Positions 20,372 through 28,322 of a stretch of 64,000 bases of DNA are shown here, one piece after another. This stretch comes from Methylobacterium sp. PvR107 (lineage in GTDB: Bacteria; Pseudomonadota; Alphaproteobacteria; Rhizobiales; Beijerinckiaceae): positions 3,437,501 to 3,501,500 of the forward strand of contig NZ_JAFIBW010000001.1 of assembly GCF_017833295.1 (NCBI RefSeq), written 5' to 3'. Every line of letters begins with the position of its first letter. Within the stretch, counting starts at the first letter, position 1. A program made the translations under genes and the position numbers. The notes beneath the pieces are model-generated. The model saw only the letters and a program-made list of their open reading frames with translations. It had not been told where the DNA came from and did no database searches.

Positions 20372-21943
20372 ATGAGGCGCCGCGAGGTTCTCGCCGCGCT
20401 GGCTGCCGCCTCTGTCGTGCGGCCCGCGGTGGCGCAGCCCGCGAAGGTCCTGCGCTTCATTCCGGAAAGCGACGTCGCGGTCATCGACCCGATTTGGACG
20501 ACCGCGACTGTCACGCGCAACCACGGCTACCTCGTCTTCGACACCCTCTACGGCCAGACCGCGCGCTACGATTTCCAGCCGCAGATGGTGGAAGGGCATG
20601 CGATCGAGGCGGATGGCCGCCATTGGCGGCTCGCCCTGCGCGAGGGCCTGCGCTTCCACGATGGCGAGCCGGTGCTGGCTCGCGACGCAGTGGCGAGCAT
20701 CCGCCGGTTCGCCGCCCGCGACGCCTTCGCCCGAGCGCTGATGGAGGCCACCGACGAGCTCACCGCCGTATCCGATCGTGACGTGGTGTTCCGCCTGAAG
20801 CGGCCCTTCCCGCTGCTGCCTGCTGCGCTCGGCAAGACCGGCACCTCGATGCCCTGCATCATGCCGGAGCGCCTGGCGAAGACCGATCCCAACACGCAGG
20901 TCACCGAGATGGTTGGCTCCGGACCGTTCCGCTTCAAGGCGGACGAGCGGGTCCCGGGGGCGCTCACCGTCTACGAGCGCTTCGACGGCTACGTGCCCCG
21001 CCCGGACGGCGTGGCGAGCTTCACCGCCGGGCCGAAACGCGCGCATTACGACCGGGTCGAGTGGCGGATCGTGCCCGACGCCTCCACGGCTGCGAGTGCC
21101 TTGGCGGCCGGCGAGGTCGATTGGTGGCAGAACCCGACGCCGGACCTGCAGGGGCTGCTCCGAGCCAAGCCGCAGATCCGACTGGAGGTGCTCGATCCGG
21201 TCGGTGGCGTCGGCTGCCTGCGCTTCAACCACCTGCACCCGCCCTTCGACAATCCCGCAATCCGCCGGGCGCTGCTCGGCGCCGTCGATCAGACCGAGTT
21301 CATGAGCGCGGTTGCGGGCGACGAGCGTGCCCTGTGGAAGGACCATGTCGGCGTGTTCAGCCCGGACGCGCCGATGGCGACGCGCGACGGCACCGAGGTG
21401 CTGGTCGGCCCTCGCGACTTCGGCGCCGTAAAGCGCGCCCTCACTGAGGCCGGCTACCGGGGAGAGCGCGTCGTCATGCTCGACCCGACCGACTATCCCG
21501 CCACCCACCCGCTGGCGCTGGTTGCCGCCGAGGCGTTCCAGAAGAGCGGGCTGAATGTCGACGTCGTCGCGATGGACTGGGGCACCTTGGTGCAGCGCCG
21601 GGCGAGTCGCCAGCCCCCCGACAAGGGCGGCTGGAGCACCTTCGTCACCTACCTGAACGGCACCAACAACTTCGATCCCGCCGGCCAGCTCGGTATCCGC
21701 GGCAACGGCGATCAGGCGTGGTTCGGTTGGCCCCGGGCCCCGCAGCTGGAGGAGCTCCGCGCGCAATGGTTCGCCGCGCCCGATCCCGCCGCCCAGAAAG
21801 CGATCTGCGCCGAGATCCAGCGGCAGTTCTTCATCGACGTGCCGTACCTGCCCCTCGGCGCCTACTATGAGGCGACCGCCTATCGCGGGCTGACGGGCCT
21901 GCGCTCCGGCTTCCCGCAATTCTACGACGTCCGGCCCGCCTGA
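20372..21943 (+). CDS. Peptide/nickel-type ABC transporter substrate-binding protein
   Basis: The 523-residue SBP_bac_5 family protein begins with an export signal of twin-arginine character (MRRREVLAALAAASVV, cleavage near AVAQ). It has family landmarks such as LREGLRFHDGEPVLARD and VGSGPFRFKADE, and an FNHLHPPFDNPAIRRALLGA segment. Such proteins bind oligopeptides, opines or similar solutes. No permease or ATPase lies beside it, so it must share another transporter or have lost its partners. The next genes are peptidase-like hydrolases, which suggests a peptide or amide ligand. Confidence 0.9.
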   Translation: MRRREVLAALAAASVVRPAVAQPAKVLRFIPESDVAVIDPIWTTATVTRNHGYLVFDTLYGQTARYDFQPQMVEGHAIEADGRHWRLALREGLRFHDGEPVLARDAVASIRRFAARDAFARALMEATDELTAVSDRDVVFRLKRPFPLLPAALGKTGTSMPCIMPERLAKTDPNTQVTEMVGSGPFRFKADERVPGALTVYERFDGYVPRPDGVASFTAGPKRAHYDRVEWRIVPDASTAASALAAGEVDWWQNPTPDLQGLLRAKPQIRLEVLDPVGGVGCLRFNHLHPPFDNPAIRRALLGAVDQTEFMSAVAGDERALWKDHVGVFSPDAPMATRDGTEVLVGPRDFGAVKRALTEAGYRGERVVMLDPTDYPATHPLALVAAEAFQKSGLNVDVVAMDWGTLVQRRASRQPPDKGGWSTFVTYLNGTNNFDPAGQLGIRGNGDQAWFGWPRAPQLEELRAQWFAAPDPAAQKAICAEIQRQFFIDVPYLPLGAYYEATAYRGLTGLRSGFPQFYDVRPA

Positions 21944-22023
21944 CGGCCTTCGCCCATGCCCCGCTTCCGCTTGCCGCGCACCGGCCTTCGTTGGCGGCGC
22001 GCGCACTGAAGAGACAGAAGCCG

Positions 22024-23523
22024 ATGCGCATCGCCGTGCTCCAGTTCACCCACGAGACCGTGACGTTCCTGCCGAACGACACGACCCGCGACGACTTCGT
22101 CTATCCGGGCTCCCCGGCAAGCGGCGAGGCGCTGCTCGCCACCGATCCCAAGGGCTACATGGGCGGTTTCGTCCAGATCGCCCGGGAATACGAGGGGGTC
22201 GACCTCGTCGGCCTCACCTCGCCGCTCTGGCCGCGCACCGGCATTGGCTCCGGCTGGGTGACGCAGGACGCGTTCGAGCACTTCCTCGGCGTGATGCTGG
22301 CGGAGCTGGAGGCGGGGGCGCCGTTCGACGGGGTCTATCTCGCGCTGCACGGGGCGATGGCAGTGCGCGGGGTGCCGCGCCCCGAGGCCGAGATCGCGCG
22401 GCGGGTGCGAGCCATCGTAGGCCCGGGCGTGCCCATCGCGGCGACCTTCGACCCGCACGGCAACGAGGATGCCGAGTTCCTGCACCACGCCGACCTGGCG
22501 TTCGCGGTGAAGTACTTCCCGCACTACGACATGCATCTTCAGGGGCAGCGCGCGGCGCGGATGTTGGTGCGGACGATCCGCGGCAGCTTCCGGCCGGCGC
22601 ACCGGACGATCTCCATCCCAATCCTCGCCCCGACCGTGGTGATGTGGACCGGCGCCTCGCCCTGGTCGGACCTCGTGCAGCGCGCCCTTGTGTGGGAGGC
22701 GCGGGAGCCCGACGTCTTCGTCAACGTGTTCTTCGGCTTCCCCTGGTCGGACGTGCCGGATGCCGGCATGGCGGTCCAGGTGCTGACGAACAGCGATCCC
22801 AATCTCGCCGACCGGGTCGCCCGCGACATGGCGGCCTGGACGTGGCGGCACCGCGCGGCCCTGGTGTCGAGCGTCGCGATCCACCCGATGCGAGACGGCG
22901 TCGCCAAGGCATCCGAGGCCGTGCGCGCGGGCGAGGCGCCGGTCGTGCTTGCTGATTACAGCGACCGCTCGGGCCGGGCGGCCTGGCTCCTCGCCGAAGT
23001 GCTGGCGCAGGGGCTGGAGCGCACGCTGATCGCTACGGTCGCCTCGCCCACGCTCCTGGACCGGCTGCTGGCCGGGGGCGTGAAGACCGGTGATTTGTTC
23101 GACGCGGAGGTCGGCGGCCCCGTGAGCGGTGAGTTGGAGCCTTCGGCGGGCGTCCCGGTCCGCGTCACCGGGACGGTGCAGGCCATCGTCGCGGGCACGA
23201 CCGGCCGGGGTGCCGGCACTTGGCTCAGCATAGCCTTCGGCCGGGGCAACGTGCTGGTCCTGAGCCCCTACCTCGTCCAGATCATGGAGCCCTCGGAACT
23301 CTGGGACCTCGACTTCACGCCGGAGGATTTTGACGTAGTGGCGATCAAGTCCCGAGTCCATTTCCGCCGGGGTTTTGACGACAGCGGCTACGCGAAAACG
23401 ATCCTGCTGGTTGAGCCGCCGGAGCCATTCGTCGGGACGGTGCACCTCGACGCTCTCCCCTACCAGCATCTGCGGCCCGGCGACTTCTACCCGTACGGAG
23501 CTCCCGCCTTCGACGCCGAATAG
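22024..23523 (+). CDS. M81-family metallopeptidase (MlrC-like)
   Basis: The 499-residue protein starts MRIAVLQFTHETVTF, typical of M81. The conserved metal-site regions are PIAATFDPHGNEDAEF, LAFAVKYFPHYDMH and VVLADYSDRSG. The C-terminal MlrC domain (about 310-490) is present. M81 members include MlrC of microcystin breakdown, but most are uncharacterised amide or peptide hydrolases found beside binding proteins. ATG 22024 is preferred over 21991 because it gives the family's usual N-terminus. It ends 3 bp before the next gene. Confidence 0.88.
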   Translation: MRIAVLQFTHETVTFLPNDTTRDDFVYPGSPASGEALLATDPKGYMGGFVQIAREYEGVDLVGLTSPLWPRTGIGSGWVTQDAFEHFLGVMLAELEAGAPFDGVYLALHGAMAVRGVPRPEAEIARRVRAIVGPGVPIAATFDPHGNEDAEFLHHADLAFAVKYFPHYDMHLQGQRAARMLVRTIRGSFRPAHRTISIPILAPTVVMWTGASPWSDLVQRALVWEAREPDVFVNVFFGFPWSDVPDAGMAVQVLTNSDPNLADRVARDMAAWTWRHRAALVSSVAIHPMRDGVAKASEAVRAGEAPVVLADYSDRSGRAAWLLAEVLAQGLERTLIATVASPTLLDRLLAGGVKTGDLFDAEVGGPVSGELEPSAGVPVRVTGTVQAIVAGTTGRGAGTWLSIAFGRGNVLVLSPYLVQIMEPSELWDLDFTPEDFDVVAIKSRVHFRRGFDDSGYAKTILLVEPPEPFVGTVHLDALPYQHLRPGDFYPYGAPAFDAE

Positions 23524-23526
23524 CGC

Positions 23527-24798
23527 ATGGTCCCCGGCGATGCCGCCGCGGCGGCCATGCGCTACATTGTGGCCATGCCGAACGCGCCGGTCTTCTCCCT
23601 CCCCCGCCTCGATCGCCTCGGCGACCGCTTGGTCGCCGATGTCGCGAGCGGTGCGATCGCGGGGGCCGACCTCCTCGTCGGGGGCACAGGCGGCGACATC
23701 TGGCGGCGCACTGTCGGCTTCCGGGACAGCGTTGCGGGCATCGCTCTCGAGCCAGACGCGCTCTGGCGGATCTATTCGATGACCAAGGTCGTCGTCTCGG
23801 TCGCCACCATGGTCCTCGCCGAGCACGGCGCCCTGCGCCTCGACCAGCGGGTCGCGGACTTCATCCCCGCCTTCGGACGGCTTGGGGTGCTGGATCCGGA
23901 GGGCCGCGTCGCGCCCGCTCAGACTGCACCCACCGTTCAGGATCTCCTGCGCCACACTGCGGGGATTGCCTACGGCTATCTCGGCGACGGGCCCGCGCGG
24001 CGAGCCTACGAGATCGATGGCCTGCTCGCGGAGGATCTCGACAACGAAGCCTTCGCCGCACGGATCGCCCGCCTGCCGCTAGAGCACGCGCCCGGAACGG
24101 TCTGGCACTACTCGCACGCCACCGACGTGCTCGGCCGCGTCCTGGAGGTGGCGGGCGGTGCGGATCTGCAGGGCGTCCTCGGCGCGACCCTTCTCGAGCC
24201 TCTCGGCCTCGCCGACACCCGGTTTCGGGTCCCGGCGGCGCTGGCCGCACGCGTCGCCCAGCCGCTGCCCCAGGCACCTGGGCAGCGGCCAGCCTTCCAC
24301 GATCCGACCGAGCCCCGGCGCAGCCAGCGAGGCAATGGCGGCCTCGTATCGAGCACCGCGGATTACACCCGCTTCCTGCGCATGCTGCTGGCCGGCGGCG
24401 CCCTCGATGGTGTGCGGATCCTGGCTCCAGCGAGCGTTCGGCTCATGACCTCGGATCATCTCGGGACGGCGATCGCGAAGGGCGCCTACTATCCGCCAGG
24501 GCCGGGCTACGGCTTCGGGCTGGGGGTGGCGGTCCGGCTCGCGGCCGGCGAGGCGCCGGTTCTGTGCAGCGTCGGCGACTGGTTCTGGAGCGGCGTCGGG
24601 GGCACCTACTTCTGGGTCGATCCGACGGCGGGCTTCTTCGCCCTCCTGATGATGCAAACGTCAGCGGCCACGCAGCGCCAGCATTACCGCACGCTGACCC
24701 GCGCCATGGTCTACGCCGCGCTCGACGTCGCCCGAGGTGAAGGATGCCGTCACGGCGTCTCAGCTCTGATTTTTGGTGAGACTGCGACATCGTTATGA
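23527..24798 (+). CDS. Beta-lactamase-fold serine hydrolase
   Basis: The protein is 423 residues from ATG 23527; starts at 23557 or 23575 are possible and would remove a poorly conserved leader. It belongs to the class C beta-lactamase/esterase family: SxxK in YSMTKVV, the Y-x-N equivalent in WHYSHATDV, and a late GGTYFW motif in the KTG position. Without a lactamase-type signal peptide it is more likely a cytosolic esterase, amidase or peptidase. Class C-type hydrolases (MlrB) accompany M81 proteins in microcystin degradation, so pairing with the preceding gene is suggestive, not proof. Confidence 0.87.
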   Translation: MVPGDAAAAAMRYIVAMPNAPVFSLPRLDRLGDRLVADVASGAIAGADLLVGGTGGDIWRRTVGFRDSVAGIALEPDALWRIYSMTKVVVSVATMVLAEHGALRLDQRVADFIPAFGRLGVLDPEGRVAPAQTAPTVQDLLRHTAGIAYGYLGDGPARRAYEIDGLLAEDLDNEAFAARIARLPLEHAPGTVWHYSHATDVLGRVLEVAGGADLQGVLGATLLEPLGLADTRFRVPAALAARVAQPLPQAPGQRPAFHDPTEPRRSQRGNGGLVSSTADYTRFLRMLLAGGALDGVRILAPASVRLMTSDHLGTAIAKGAYYPPGPGYGFGLGVAVRLAAGEAPVLCSVGDWFWSGVGGTYFWVDPTAGFFALLMMQTSAATQRQHYRTLTRAMVYAALDVARGEGCRHGVSALIFGETATSL

Positions 24799-24829
24799 TC
24801 TCGGCGTCCACGCCATCCAGGATCGCACG

Positions 24830-25948
24830 ATGTCGTCCCCGCTCTCGGAAATCGTCGCCTTGGCCTCGCGGTTGATCGCGCTCGACACCCGCAGCAGCCG
24901 CAGCAATCGCGGACTCGCCGATCTGATCGTCAGCGAGTTGCCGGAATTTGCGGTCGAGCGGCTGGACTTCACCGACCCGGAGGGCGTCGAGAAAACCGCG
25001 CTCGTCGCCCTGCGCGGCGAGGCCGGCGGCTGCCTCGCCTTCTCGGCGCACATGGACACGGTGCCGCCGGTCGGCTGGGCGCGCGATCCGTTCCAACCCG
25101 CAGTCCAGGATAATCGGCTCTATGGTCTGGGGAGCTGCGACATGAAAGGGCCGATGGCCGCGGCCATCGTCGCCGCCCGCAGCCTGCCCACCGACCGCGC
25201 CGCGATGCTGCTGCTGACTTGTGACGAGGAGACGACAAAGGCCGGCGCTCGGCGCATCGTCGCCGAGAGTCAGATGCTCAAGACTCACCCACCCGCCGGC
25301 ATACTCGTCGCCGAACCGACAAACCTGCGCCCCCTGCGCGGGCATCGCTCCGACGTGCAATTCACCGTAACGGCCCGCGGCATCCAGGCCCATTCCTCGA
25401 CCGCGGATGGACTGAATGCCAACATCGCCCTGATCCCGTTCCTTTCCGAGATGCGAGACATCTACCTCGCCCTGCGCGCCGATCCCGGGCTCCAAGATCA
25501 ATGCTACGTGCCGCCCTGGTGCGATCTCAACATCATCGTCGACAACCACGGCACAGCGACTAACATCACAGCCCCGCTGGCGACTTGCCGAATGAAGTTC
25601 CGGTACTCGAAGGCGATCGATCCGATGTGGGTCATCGAGCGCGTTGAAACGGCCGCGCGTCGTGAGGGCTTGGACCTTGTCGTACGTCAGGAGGGGACAC
25701 CGCCCGAATTAGCAATTGATCATTCCATGGTGCAGTTGGCCGCAGCCGTCACCGCAGCGTCGCCCGATGTCGGTGCGTTCGGCAGCGATGCCTCGCAGTT
25801 CGCCACAGTGGCGCCGACCTTGATCCTCGGTCCGGGCTCCATGGAGCAGGCGCACAAGCCGGAGGAGTTCATCGACCTGAAGCAGCTTGAACGATCGATC
25901 ACGATCTTTCAACAATTGGCCATCGCGCTGCCAATGGCCGCCCGATAG
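24830..25948 (+). CDS. M20-family peptidase/deacetylase (ArgE/DapE-like)
   Basis: The 372-residue dinuclear-zinc amidohydrolase has metal ligands in AFSAHMDTVPP and GSCDMKGPMAA, the catalytic glutamate pair in CDEETTKAGA, and a dimerisation domain insert (about 175-285, ARGIQAHSS). The substrate could be an N-acyl amino acid or a small peptide. It follows the serine hydrolase by 31 bp and probably shares its transcript. The start at 24830 avoids an unlikely leader. Base composition falls slightly towards its 3' end. Confidence 0.88.
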   Translation: MSSPLSEIVALASRLIALDTRSSRSNRGLADLIVSELPEFAVERLDFTDPEGVEKTALVALRGEAGGCLAFSAHMDTVPPVGWARDPFQPAVQDNRLYGLGSCDMKGPMAAAIVAARSLPTDRAAMLLLTCDEETTKAGARRIVAESQMLKTHPPAGILVAEPTNLRPLRGHRSDVQFTVTARGIQAHSSTADGLNANIALIPFLSEMRDIYLALRADPGLQDQCYVPPWCDLNIIVDNHGTATNITAPLATCRMKFRYSKAIDPMWVIERVETAARREGLDLVVRQEGTPPELAIDHSMVQLAAAVTAASPDVGAFGSDASQFATVAPTLILGPGSMEQAHKPEEFIDLKQLERSITIFQQLAIALPMAAR

Positions 25949-26009
25949 CCGTCAAATCTGGCGGCGTGCTGGAGAAACCAGTGGCCTAGGCTCGCGTCCA
26001 TGACGGGGC

Positions 26010-26160
26010 GTTGAGGTGCTGCCGCCGGCCGGAGTTGGCCGAATGCGGAATGGCTGCTTCCGAGAAGGTAAGCAGGAAAAGCGGACGGCCTTCTATCGAC
26101 CCGAACCGGTCGCTTGGAGTGTTAGGGGCGCTTCCCGAAAGCGGTCATCGGTTGGCCACT
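26010..26160 (-). repeat. Dispersed intergenic repeat R1, copy between M20 gene and IS3
   Basis: The minus strand carries GGTCGATAGAAGGCCGTCCG (complement of 26081-26100) followed by CTTTTCCTG, corresponding to 49858-49880 and 55488-55510. Nothing else is visible in 25949-26353 apart from R2. Confidence 0.5.
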
Positions 26161-26207
26161 CGGTGACTTCGGCTCAGGGTGGTGAGCCGTCATTATGTTG
26201 CTGCCCG

Positions 26208-26282
26208 AAAGCCGACGTTCGGCTTTGCGCCCAATTGAGACATTCAGCTGGCCGCGACAGCATCCTGTAAGCGGACGCTACC
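26208..26282 (+). repeat. Dispersed intergenic repeat R2, copy 2
   Basis: Ordered blocks GCCGACGTTCGGCTTTGCGC, then CATTCAGCTGGC, then CCTGTAAGCGGAC match the other two R2 copies. The first block is itself close to a palindrome. Confidence 0.55.
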
Positions 26283-26416
26283 GGTCAGATTCTGTCGCGC
26301 GCGATAACTCGTATTGAAGTCTCTGACCTGTGCGGTAGCAGAAGGGCCACTCTCAGAGGTGGTTCGGTTTGTCTGAACAGCGAACTGGGCTTGGATGAGT
26401 GGGTATCCTGCCGGGT

Positions 26417-27244
26417 TCAGGCCGCCACGGGATGCGGCAGCCTGTCGAAGTAGGCTTGGTCTGGGGTGCGCCGGTCAAGGCTCGAATGGGGCCTGCGGTC
26501 GTTGTAGAAGGCGAGATACCGGCCGATCGACGCGCGCGCCATGCTGACGGTGTCGTAGGCTCGCAGGTAGATCTCCTCGTATTTGACTGACCGCCACAAT
26601 CGTTCGACGAAGACGTTGTCGCGCCACGCGCCTTTGCCGTCCATGCTGATGGCGATCCCCGCCTGCCGCAGCACGCTGGTGAAGGCGTGGCTGGTGAACT
26701 GCGAGCCCTGGTCGGTGTTGAAGATCTCCGGCTGACCGTGCCGGGCGAGCGCCTCCTCAAGAGCCTCCACGCAGAAATCGGCCTCCATGGTGATCGATAA
26801 CCGCCAGGACAGGACCGGGCGGCTGAACCAGTCGATCACGGCCGCCAAGTAGACAAACCCACGCGCCATTGGAACGTAGGTGATGTCCATCGCCCAGACC
26901 TGATTGGGTCTGTCGATCGTTAGCCCCCGCAGCAGATACGGGTAGATCTTGTGCCCCGGCGTAGGCTTCGAGGTGCTCGGTTTGCGGTAGAGCGACTCGA
27001 TGCGCGAGCGCTTCATCAGCGTCGCGACATGGCAGCGGCCAATCGCGACGCCCTCTCTGTTGAGGAGATCCCGCATCATCCGGCTCCCCGCGAAGGGCAG
27101 TTCGAGATGCAACTCGTCCATCCGCCGCATCACCGCGAGATCAGCGGCTGGGACCGGACGTGGCAGGTAGTAGACGCTGCCCCGGCTGATCCCGAGCGCC
27201 TTGGTCTGTTTGGCGATGGGCAGATCGTGCCCGCCATCGATCAT
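26417..27244 (-). CDS. IS3-family transposase OrfB
   Basis: The 275-residue integrase-type transposase has an HTH_21 region (ELHLELPFAGSRMMRDLLN) and a complete DDE core: QVWAMDITYVP (first D), FNTDQGSQFTSHAF (second D) and GAWRDNVFVERLWRSVKYEE (E). It ends with the usual YNDRRPHSSLDRRTP. Its ATG overlaps the orfA stop (ATGA), so it could also be made by re-initiation. The frame is complete, so the element is potentially active. Confidence 0.92.
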   Translation of the reverse strand: MIDGGHDLPIAKQTKALGISRGSVYYLPRPVPAADLAVMRRMDELHLELPFAGSRMMRDLLNREGVAIGRCHVATLMKRSRIESLYRKPSTSKPTPGHKIYPYLLRGLTIDRPNQVWAMDITYVPMARGFVYLAAVIDWFSRPVLSWRLSITMEADFCVEALEEALARHGQPEIFNTDQGSQFTSHAFTSVLRQAGIAISMDGKGAWRDNVFVERLWRSVKYEEIYLRAYDTVSMARASIGRYLAFYNDRRPHSSLDRRTPDQAYFDRLPHPVAA

Positions 27245-27549
27245 CGCTTTGCGCTCAGCAGACCGGCTTTGCCGAGCGCGCCGGATAAAAAATAGTTGGT
27301 CAGCGTCAACTCGCCGATCTTGGCGTGCAGCGTCTTCACGTCGATAGCCGGTGCCGCCTCCGACCGGGGCGCGGATCCGAACACCCCGGCAGCCCCGTCG
27401 AGAAGCTGAGTCTTCCAGGCCGTGATCTGGTTGGGATGGACATCGAAATGCTGGGCCAGTTCGGCCAGGGTCTTCTCGCCCCGCAGGGCATCCAGAGCCA
27501 CCTTCGCCTTAAAGGCTGGGAGCTGGTTCCGGCGTTGTCGCTTGCTCAT
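27241..27549 (-). CDS. IS3-family transposase OrfA
   Basis: The 102-residue protein starts at the ATG at 27549, five bases after AGGAG. It has a Tnp_1 helix-turn-helix (FKAKVALDALRGEKTLAELA, then FDVHPNQITAWKTQLL) and a short C-terminal coiled-coil. It provides end-binding for the IS and is followed by orfB with a 4-base overlap. Confidence 0.88.
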   Translation of the reverse strand: MSKRQRRNQLPAFKAKVALDALRGEKTLAELAQHFDVHPNQITAWKTQLLDGAAGVFGSAPRSEAAPAIDVKTLHAKIGELTLTNYFLSGALGKAGLLSAKR

Positions 27550-27655
27550 CATCGCTCCTGATCCGCAGCCATCCTGGCCGCCATCAGGCAGAAATTCCAC
27601 TCAGCCCCGCTGTGCAATTTCCCCGAGCCACCTCTGTCTCGTCTGCTTGATGAAG

Positions 27656-28165
27656 CTAACGGCTGGCGTCGGCAGCGGGCGGTGGCAAGCTGTTCTTTAC
27701 GAGGTACTTCACCCCATGGTCGAAGGAGGCATCGTTGTCGCCGCGGATGTCGACGCTGTAGGCCCGCTCAGCCGTACCAGCCTTCAGGTCCTTCACGTAG
27801 ACGTTGATGTTGAGGATCAGGTTCGAGACTTTCTGGATCTCACCCGTGATCGCCACGTCCGCCCCGAGCTTGCGGGCGAAGTCGTCGGCGCAGCCACCAC
27901 ATTTGCGCAGTTCTGCACCTTTGGCGACCTCGGCTTTGACCGGATCCGTCGAGACGATCTCGTAGCGGCCCGATTCCTTAAGCTGCGCCCGCAGCAGATC
28001 GCTCAACGTGCCGAGACGGGCCACATCAGCGTCGGTTGGCCCCTGGGCTCCGAGGTTGGCGAGCTGGAAATCAAAAACAGCAGCCTTGGGCGGCTCGGCG
28101 TGAGCAGCCGTGGCAGCGAACAGCATCGCGACGACTGCAGATGTCTCGCAAGAGCAGAGCTTCAT
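27656..28165 (-). CDS. DUF2380-type exported protein
   Basis: The 169-residue protein has a signal peptide (hydrophobic AVVAMLFAATAAHA, cleavage about residue 25) and a mature domain beginning KAAVFDFQLANLG. That domain resembles the DUF2380/TolB-like fold seen next to adenylate cyclases in rhizobia. A CGGC segment (ELRKCGGCADD) could form a disulfide. It lies downstream of, and in the same direction as, the cyclase gene, so a sensory role linked to it is possible. Longer readings start inside the cyclase gene and are not credible. Confidence 0.75.
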   Translation of the reverse strand: MKLCSCETSAVVAMLFAATAAHAEPPKAAVFDFQLANLGAQGPTDADVARLGTLSDLLRAQLKESGRYEIVSTDPVKAEVAKGAELRKCGGCADDFARKLGADVAITGEIQKVSNLILNINVYVKDLKAGTAERAYSVDIRGDNDASFDHGVKYLVKNSLPPPAADASR

Positions 28166-28322
28166 GAGCGTTCCTCGACGATCTATCGTTGATCGGGGAA
28201 CGCGCGAACGGATGATCCGTCGCGAAATGGTGCCTATCCCTTCCGCTGCCGAAACCGGATCCCGGCCCCGCCGCCGTTCTCCGGGATGAACTACAGGCCG
28301 GGACACTCGCGACCAGCTACTG

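Larger units (their letters stand above)
26354..27636 (-). mobile_element. IS3-family element, apparently intact
   Basis: The ends CAGAGGTGGTTCGG and the complement CAGAGGTGGCTCGG form imperfect terminal repeats, with a possible 3-bp duplication TCT at 26351-26353 and 27637-27639. The 1283-bp element carries orfA and orfB on the minus strand. The exact ends are inferred by eye. Confidence 0.7.

Noticed and set aside
22024..24798. Microcystin degradation genes mlrC and mlrB by name
   Set aside because: Only superfamily membership is visible. Both families are large and no mlrA-like protease or mlrD-like transporter is present, so no gene symbols were given.
24443..25549. 368-codon minus-strand frame opposite the M20 gene
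   Set aside because: The plus-strand frame carries all M20 metal motifs; the antisense protein has none.
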